Of a DNA stretch of 64,000 nucleotides, positions 58,141-64,000 are shown in pieces. The position numbers and the translations under genes were made by a program. This stretch comes from Gnetum montanum (lineage: Eukaryota > Streptophyta > Gnetopsida > Gnetales > Gnetaceae), in assembly GCA_015680685.1 (NCBI GenBank), contig MNCI01020094.1:788574-852573 (forward strand). The letters run 5' to 3'. Every line of letters starts with the position of its first letter. Within the stretch, counting starts at the first letter, position 1. The notes beneath the pieces were generated by a model, which did not search any database, was not told the DNA's origin, and saw only the letters and a list, made by a program, of their open reading frames with translations.

Positions 58141-59090
58141 CATCTATGGTCAAAACACATCCATGGATTAGTAGATATAATGTGTAACTTAAAATATTTG
58201 GATACCTTATCTCGTTAATTAGCTACACTTGGTTATGGTTGGACCATGGTAGATTGATTATTTTATTAATTCATATTTTTTATTGTAAGTGTTACCAAAG
58301 CTCATTGGAAGGTTTTAACTCTTATAATTTGGTATTTTAATGTTGATTCCTTAGTTAAACCTTTGTGAGAGTTGGAAAAATGTCAAAAAATATTTTTTCA
58401 AAAACAACATGTTTGTGGTCCCCACATCTAAGAGATTACCTCTAGGAGCTACAAGGTCAAAGAACAGAGTGATTTGAACAAATAGTTATGAAGTTATGGG
58501 CTCGTGAAGGTTTTGGGTTCTAAAAATTCCAAAAACTCCTTGGGTGTTTGAGAGAAAATGTGAAAATTTCAAAGAGGGTTGCACATATATATAGAATTTT
58601 TGCACTGCATTGATGGGGCCACATATACACATGGGCTCCATTAACAGGGCCCTATTTATGGGATTCGTAAATGAAATTTTCAAAATTGAATATTTCAAAA
58701 AACACAAAGAATTATTAAATGAATTTGGAGTCTATGGAGTCCCAGAAAAGTTTAAAATATGATGAAATCATTAAAGAGGATCATTAAAAGCTTAAAAATT
58801 CAAAACTTTAATGGAGAATGTGTGAATTGAAGAAAATACATAAAGGAGGACATGGTTGGATGTAGAAAATAGGTGCACAAAAGATTCTATTTTCAAAATG
58901 CCTAAGGATAAGGTGCTTAACAAACCCAACCAAGAGATATGCAAGTGAGTCCTTCCCATAGCAAGCACATGTCCTATATTCCCTTACATAACCTCAAACT
59001 AAGGAGTCTATGGGCCCCATAGATGATTAATGGTTTATGAAAGTTAAGGACCAAAAATTGGATGATTCTACCAAAGAATTCAAGTATGTT
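58141..59090 (-). other. non-coding 3' region of element E
   Basis: Matches 25131-26110 of B. No gene. Element F interrupts it at TCAAGTATGT. Confidence 0.7.
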
Positions 59091-59854
59091 TGATGAGCCA
59101 CGATATCACAGCCTGCCACAATGTCTATAAATAAGAGGTGGCTTCCCTTGTTTTAGGCACTTAGACTTAGACCCTTAGCAAAACTATAGCATTTTTACCA
59201 TTCTAGAGTCAGAGTAATTTCCATGTGTCCACAGTAGGAGTCTTAAAGTGAATGGATCTTTATTCGAGTAAATTTTACCAAAGCACACATTTATGTATGG
59301 CAATAAAGACAAAGTTTCTGATAAACCTTGCAGCATGTGGACTAAGCTAAATTGGAATTAATTATTTTTAAATGTTTAAATTCTTTACTAAATAATTAAT
59401 CTCTCTCAACCCTTGACTCTCCTAGTTAAGTGCACTTAATACGACCGCTTCGAGCACGTGTGTAATGCTTGGTAACCCAGTAATGAGTAGCGTTTGGTAA
59501 TCCTAGTAGCGTTGCATTAGTTCAGGGTGTGTGTGGCAAGTGGGAATGGATACTGGTGCTAGGACAATTAGAACTTAGTTAGTGAATAGTTAAGGGAAGT
59601 TAGTCACTTAGTTCTCTTCACCTTCCCCTATTAGCATAATACATTAAAAAGAGAAAAGATATAAAAATCATATACCTCAAGCTTACTTAACCATACAATC
59701 GTGACAATATAAGCAAGTTTGGGAAGATTGCGATTGATTAACCTTAAGTGTTCCATTAAGGTGCATAAGCACTTAGTCCTTGGAGTTCGACCAGATCACA
59801 CGTGAGATGCTCGTATTCGTATGGTTGAGTGTAGGGGTACCTTGCCACTCATCA
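59091..59854 (+). repeat. 5' LTR of element F (764 bp)
   Basis: TGATGAGCC to CTCATCA, with TATAAATA at 59126-59133 and AAGAGG after it. It matches the LTRs of A as reverse complement. Confidence 0.88.
59126..59133 (+). promoter_or_regulatory. LTR TATA box (element F)
   Basis: TATAAATA, 35 bases from the LTR start, conserved with element A (13891-13898). Confidence 0.7.
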
Positions 59855-59855
59855 T

Positions 59856-59873
59856 TGGCACCGTTGCTGGGGA
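59856..59873 (+). promoter_or_regulatory. primer-binding site (tRNA-Asp type), element F
   Basis: TGGCACCGTTGCTGGGGA matches the complement of the plant tRNA-Asp 3' end at 16 of 18 bases. It is the best preserved of the four Athila-like sites in the window. Confidence 0.85.
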
Positions 59874-59939
59874 CTTAGTTGTTTATGTGCTACATAAAAC
59901 ATAGGAGATCATTGATATCATTGGGATGCTAGAACAAAC

Positions 59940-62520
59940 CCTTAGGATTGATCAATAGAAAAATAAGAAAATGCTAAACAACACACTGAACAAGACTAAA
60001 ATTTCTTCTTCACAAAAAATCACTTCACCACCTAGGACCAACACAAGAGACAGTCGGTGCACAACACACGTAACCAAGATCCACCAGTTCCTCAACAATT
60101 CCATGTGGTATATATTCATCACAATGAATATGTACCTGACTTTACCTTTATTCTCCATCAAGATGAACAACTACATTGGAGAGACTTGGAGGGTAACATA
60201 GTGTTGCCTCCAAACCAAGTAGTCCCCAACATGCTCCTTTGTGCTCTTGCATGAATAAGCATGTAATAGTTGTATGCAAAGTACATTGCATGCAACCATG
60301 ACACAAGGGACTACCATCCCACAGAAGTGCAACGTCAAAGGGACTTGCAATAGGAGAGATACTATACATCATTAAAGGGAAAAGGACCCCATAACGCTCA
60401 ACCCCTCTTAAGAAAAATTGAGGGTGGTGAACCTATTTCAATAGGTTCTCCACAAAATAATGTTCCCCCTCCTAATGATAGTTAGGAGGTGGTGTATCAA
60501 AACCTCCACTCCATGATTCACAATCCTAGTTCTGATCCCCATGAACACCAAGTGTTCAACAAGGGAACACAAACACCTGATAAGGATGGGCAGTCTGATC
60601 GTAATCACGATCGGGGCTGAGACCACCAAAGAGAAGGTAGGAAACATCATGATGATGATGGTTCTTCTTCTTCTTAAACTTCATCATCACATTCACCCTC
60701 TCCTTTAGTGTTAGTATGTAGGAATAAGAAACCTAACCATGAGGATAAAGGTAAACAGAGTGAGAAACCTCAACGAGAGAGTTGAGAGCAAGGACGAGGA
60801 CACTCTAGAGAATCACGACATGGAAGAATAGAGAGTAGGGAACTGCATAGACATCATAGATGCTATGAATGAAATGACCATGAAGAACCCCTACTCATAA
60901 CCCAAATCATGTTATATATCATGGAGGTGGTAAGAATTCCCACAAGGCACCAAAAAATAGCACAATCAAGAGGTTAGACATGAATAAGATCCCACGATTT
61001 GAGGGGGGATACAACGCTGATCCTTAGAACCACTTACAATAATTTCATGATGAATGTGCCTTATAGGACATTGATAACGAATTACAAAAGCTAAAGTTGT
61101 TCCCAAGGAAACTCGTAAAATAAGCAGAAAGCTTGTACCGGTCCTTAGAACCGAAATCCATTCTAAGGTAGAGTACGATGCTAGAACTGTTTAATGATAA
61201 GTATCAAATGTACTCATGGGTGTCCAACCTACAAAATTAAATCCAAGGATGGAAGTAGGGAAGTCATGAACCCTTGGATGTTGCCATGGGCCGATATTAT
61301 GCATTGTTACATCATTGCCTGGGCCATGGTTACTTGCAGCAGGATCAACTACACCATCTCATATATGGCCTTAAGCATGAAACTAGGAAAACCCTTGGAA
61401 CATATGCCCAAGGGATATTATTAGAGCTTAGGTCTCATCAGGTTCATAGATTTTTGGGGCAAGTAGCCAAGGAAGAAGGGGAGCTACATAAGAGAGAAAA
61501 TGTGGAAGAGTAGAATTGCGATCCTTCCCTCTGAAAAAAGGGAGTGAGATTCTGTGAGGAGGAGGAAGATTCACCACTCAAAGAGATGGTGAATAGGAAA
61601 ACCATGCTACTCCAAAAATTAACAATAGAAGTGTTAGAAAAGGTAGATCAAATTTGGGACTCCTTAGATAGTATATTTAAAATCATTCTTAAAATTGTAG
61701 AGGAGTCTAAGGAGCGAGGTAGTGACTATGAAAAAAAGAAAAAGAGAGACATGGACCATGCACATAACAAAGGTGAGGGTAAAATGGTCACTACTGAAGT
61801 GGTTGTGGATTCTGATATGGATAATGATGGTGGATGTGAGATATGCGAATACGACCATCCTAAGGGATGTTACCCAGTAATCTCACACCTACAAGAGTCT
61901 AGGGTGTATGCACTCAACCCATGACGTAACAAACGGCAATCACCCTGATGGTTACCTTATCCCCAAGGTAACCCAAGGTAGTTCCCCCAACCTTTAACAT
62001 ATTATCCAAGTGGAACTCCACCACAACCTATTGAGAAACACTAGTAGTGGTAATACCCATAGTCATGGGGGATGCCACCACCACGACAACAATACCCTTA
62101 CAAAAAACCAGATCCATATGGCTATTACGTGCAGTAGCCAATCTCTCCACATGACTCTATTGGTCACATGACATCACAACGTCTACCAAGATTGGGAGTA
62201 TTATAGGAATCCTTCTCCTAGGAGAGATAACCCACAGACATACCATCCTCCAAATCCATCTACGACTCTTACACTGATAGCTCCATTACCACCTGCTCTA
62301 GCAATGCAAGGGGAACTCCCCACTCAACTACAACAATGCAATGCTACAAGAGCTATGAACCTTCAACCCACTACTGGTTTTGACAACCATACAAAGAGAA
62401 GACCTTTCTCTAGAACCAATAGTCTAACCAAGCTCTCACAACCACAAGTGGTTGAGCCTCTGAATGCTTCTCCATCAAGTAAGGCTTCAGAGCTCCTTTC
62501 AAATCAAAAATAGAGCTCAA
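59940..62520 (+). pseudogene. gag (element F)
   Basis: N-terminal region 60057-60254 (VVYIHHNEYVPDFTF, FILHQDEQLHW). Asp/His/Arg-rich region 60580-60900. Capsid region from about 60978 (NKIPRFEGGYNADP) through 61274-61513 (YLQQDQLHHLIYGLKHETRK). The linker and knuckle are in the 126-codon ORF 61544-61924, with CEICEYDHPKGC (CX2CX3HX3C). The Pro/Gln-rich tail is at 61960-62513. Stops interrupt it at several sites, but this is the best preserved gag in the window. Gag would form the particle and package RNA. Confidence 0.82.
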
Positions 62521-63300
62521 CACACATAGTTATGTTAACACATGCTTTCATTGACTAGATTAAGGAGGGCCACCTACCTAGGAAATTCTCTGATCCCGAA
62601 AGCCCTTTAATCTATTTCTAAGTCGCTGGGAATGAACCATGTAAAGCTCTTATGGACTCAGGTTCTGGAGTCAACTTAACATCACAAGAGATGTATAAAG
62701 CCTAGAATCTTCCTCCACTAAAAAAGAAGAGTAATATTCGCTTAGATCTGATTGACTAGTCCATCACTGTTCCCTTGGGACTAGTGGAGGACATTGTCAC
62801 CACTGTGTGTGGGTGGTCATACCCATTTGATTTCCTAGTGATACATGTAAACAATGACAAAGGGGACTTTCCAATAATAATGGGAAGGGCATAGCTAAGT
62901 ACCATAAATACATGCCTAGGAATTCATGATCTTTCCATAAAAATATCTAAGGAAAATAACTTTGGGAAGATTGAGAAGAAGAAATTTCCATGCATCATGT
63001 ATAGTGATACAGGGTGTAATTGCATACAGGAATTCCCAACTTTGCCTGCATGAAACCAATGTGCCCAAGAAATTAACATACACAAGTTCCTGTATGTAGC
63101 AACCACACAATAAGAAGACACCCAGTGGTTGATAGCTGATTAAGAGAGAAACTCACCAACATGCATGGAACTAACTAGGGAAACAACTTGCACCCACATC
63201 GAAAACATAGATGCACTGGAGCAAGAGTTTCACCAACTTCCAACCCTTAACCTGAAAAAATCAATAGGGGGAAGCTGGAAATTCCTAAAAACTTCAAACA
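62521..63300 (+). pseudogene. protease and linker (element F)
   Basis: ALMDSGSGVNL at about 62645-62680 keeps the catalytic D-S-G. GDFPIIMGRA near 62865-62895 is the conserved C-terminal block, followed by CNCIQEFPTLP. The linker to RT (DTQWLIAD, MELTRETTCTHIENID) follows and ends at about 63300. It is the most intact protease here, although stops occur, for example after IIMGRA. Confidence 0.8.
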
Positions 63301-64000
63301 AGCACTCTGATAAAAAATTGCTAGTTAATGTCCAACAACCTAAACCTTACCATGAATATAGAATGGTCAATGCACATAACACATCGAAGAAAGGATGACC
63401 TCACTCATTATTTCGGACCTCCCCCTTCCAACCCAGTCATGGGGGATTAGGCTACCTATGCTGATCAATCAAGGCCCTCAGTTCCTTTGTAAGTTTTTTT
63501 TTTACACATTTTTGTTTTGAAAATTTCTTTAACTTTTCTTGTTTTTTTTTGTAACATTGTTCATACTTTTTTTATTTATTTGTGTGTTTATTTATTTTAT
63601 TAAGTTTGTCACCTAATAAGTGCTCCTAAAGATGGCATGAACTATATTCCATTGATTGCTAATGTTTGGTTCTAACCCTTAAGTTATAATGTTGATACTA
63701 AGGTATGGTTCTTTTGATATAACAGGCAATGAGTCCACGTCATCCATGCATCCATGAATTTCTATGGTCTCTCTTGGCTTGGAATTGTACAGTCCCTTTC
63801 TTTCAATAATAAGAACTATCAACAAATTGGTGACTAGGCATTTCTCAAACTAAGGAAGGACTCGAGGACTAAAAAGGGTGTGACTTCAAGGGAACGTGAT
63901 GCATTTGTGCTGGCCTTTCCCTTGGGTGCTTAGATGTTTTGTTTATGTGATAAGTGAAATTGAAAAGTGAGAATTCAAAGCACAACCCTTAGATGAAATA
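63301..64000 (+). pseudogene. integrase C-terminus and 3' region (element F)
   Basis: From the deletion junction the sequence encodes KKLLVNVQQPKPYHE, equivalent to KLLVNIQQTKPFHE of element A (7627-7875). The non-coding 3' region then follows to the window edge, including CATGAGTCCACGTCATCC-like sequence matching 7360-7400 of A. The 3' LTR is beyond the window. Confidence 0.8.

Larger units (their letters stand above)
54156..59090 (-). mobile_element. 3' end of Athila-like element E
   Basis: Minus strand. 3' LTR, polypurine tract, 3' ORF and 3' non-coding region, then interrupted at 59090 by element F. The remaining pol, gag and 5' LTR would lie to the right of F, outside the window. It inserted into the LTR of remnant H. 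Confidence 0.8.
59091..64000 (+). mobile_element. Athila-like element F, pol-deleted, continuing past the window
   Basis: Plus strand. 5' LTR 59091-59854, primer site, gag, protease, then a jump at about 63305 straight to the integrase C-terminus and the 3' region (as in A, 7640-6900). RT, RNase H and most of integrase are missing. Its LTR and gag are closest to element A. The left flank ends TATGT (59086-59090). The matching duplication would lie outside the window. Confidence 0.85.

Noticed and set aside
1-64000. CRISPR array, rRNA or functional tRNA genes
   Set aside because: No regularly spaced identical repeats with unique spacers, no rRNA-like GC-rich blocks and no full tRNA cloverleaf were seen. 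The tRNA-like signals are primer sites and one possible SINE head.

Overview
This window looks like plant nuclear DNA from a large, slowly purged genome. A gymnosperm is my best guess, from the number, age and nesting depth of the LTR retrotransposons, but nothing in the sequence proves it. I see no bacterial operons, rRNA, tRNA genes or CRISPR arrays. Almost everything is decayed Ty3/gypsy-type LTR retrotransposon, broken mostly by in-frame stops and some internal deletions. One short island (about 13987-17163) is not retrotransposon and holds a broken, intron-containing EF-hand-like gene on the minus strand.

Two retroelement groups are present. The first is Athila-like. Its LTRs of about 0.76-0.92 kb begin TGATGA and end TCATCA, its primer-binding sites resemble the complement of tRNA-Asp, its gag has a short zinc-knuckle variant, and some copies carry a roughly 3-kb ORF of unknown function between integrase and the 3' LTR. 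The second is one giant Tat/Ogre-like element, C, of about 18.8 kb, with 1.7-kb LTRs, gag, protease, RT, a normal RNase H, a second archaeal-type RNase H and integrase.

Layout: 1-3912, minus-strand element 1 (LTR-gag-PR-RT, cut by the window edge). 3913-4922, unassigned DNA with a possible SINE head. 4928-13981, complete minus-strand element A with a perfect 5-bp target duplication. 13987-17163, the low-copy island. 17198-20593, 5'-truncated plus-strand element G. 20594-21155, a gag scrap, D. 21156-52896, minus-strand element B, whose gag is split by element C (31092-49845). 52897-54155, plus-strand remnant H. 54156-59090, the 3' end of minus-strand element E. 59091-64000, plus-strand element F, with most of pol deleted, running off the window.

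The most unusual object is inside element C. Between its protease and reverse transcriptase, where Ogre-type elements are known to carry an intron, lies about 6 kb of sequence holding a spliced gene on the opposite (plus) strand (38593-43546). Seven exons can be chained through six introns with every junction in compatible phase, 2841 nt in all (947 codons including the stop). The frame now carries many stop codons but no frameshift in its 1-kb main exon. It is bracketed by copies of a degenerate repeat that also lies beyond integrase. This is either a captured host gene or an unusual antisense module of a giant plant retrotransposon.

Three single Ns mark scaffold joins. Two of them bracket an artefactual inverted copy (586-674) and one sits in a duplicated overlap (37951-38041), so the assembly is imperfect there.
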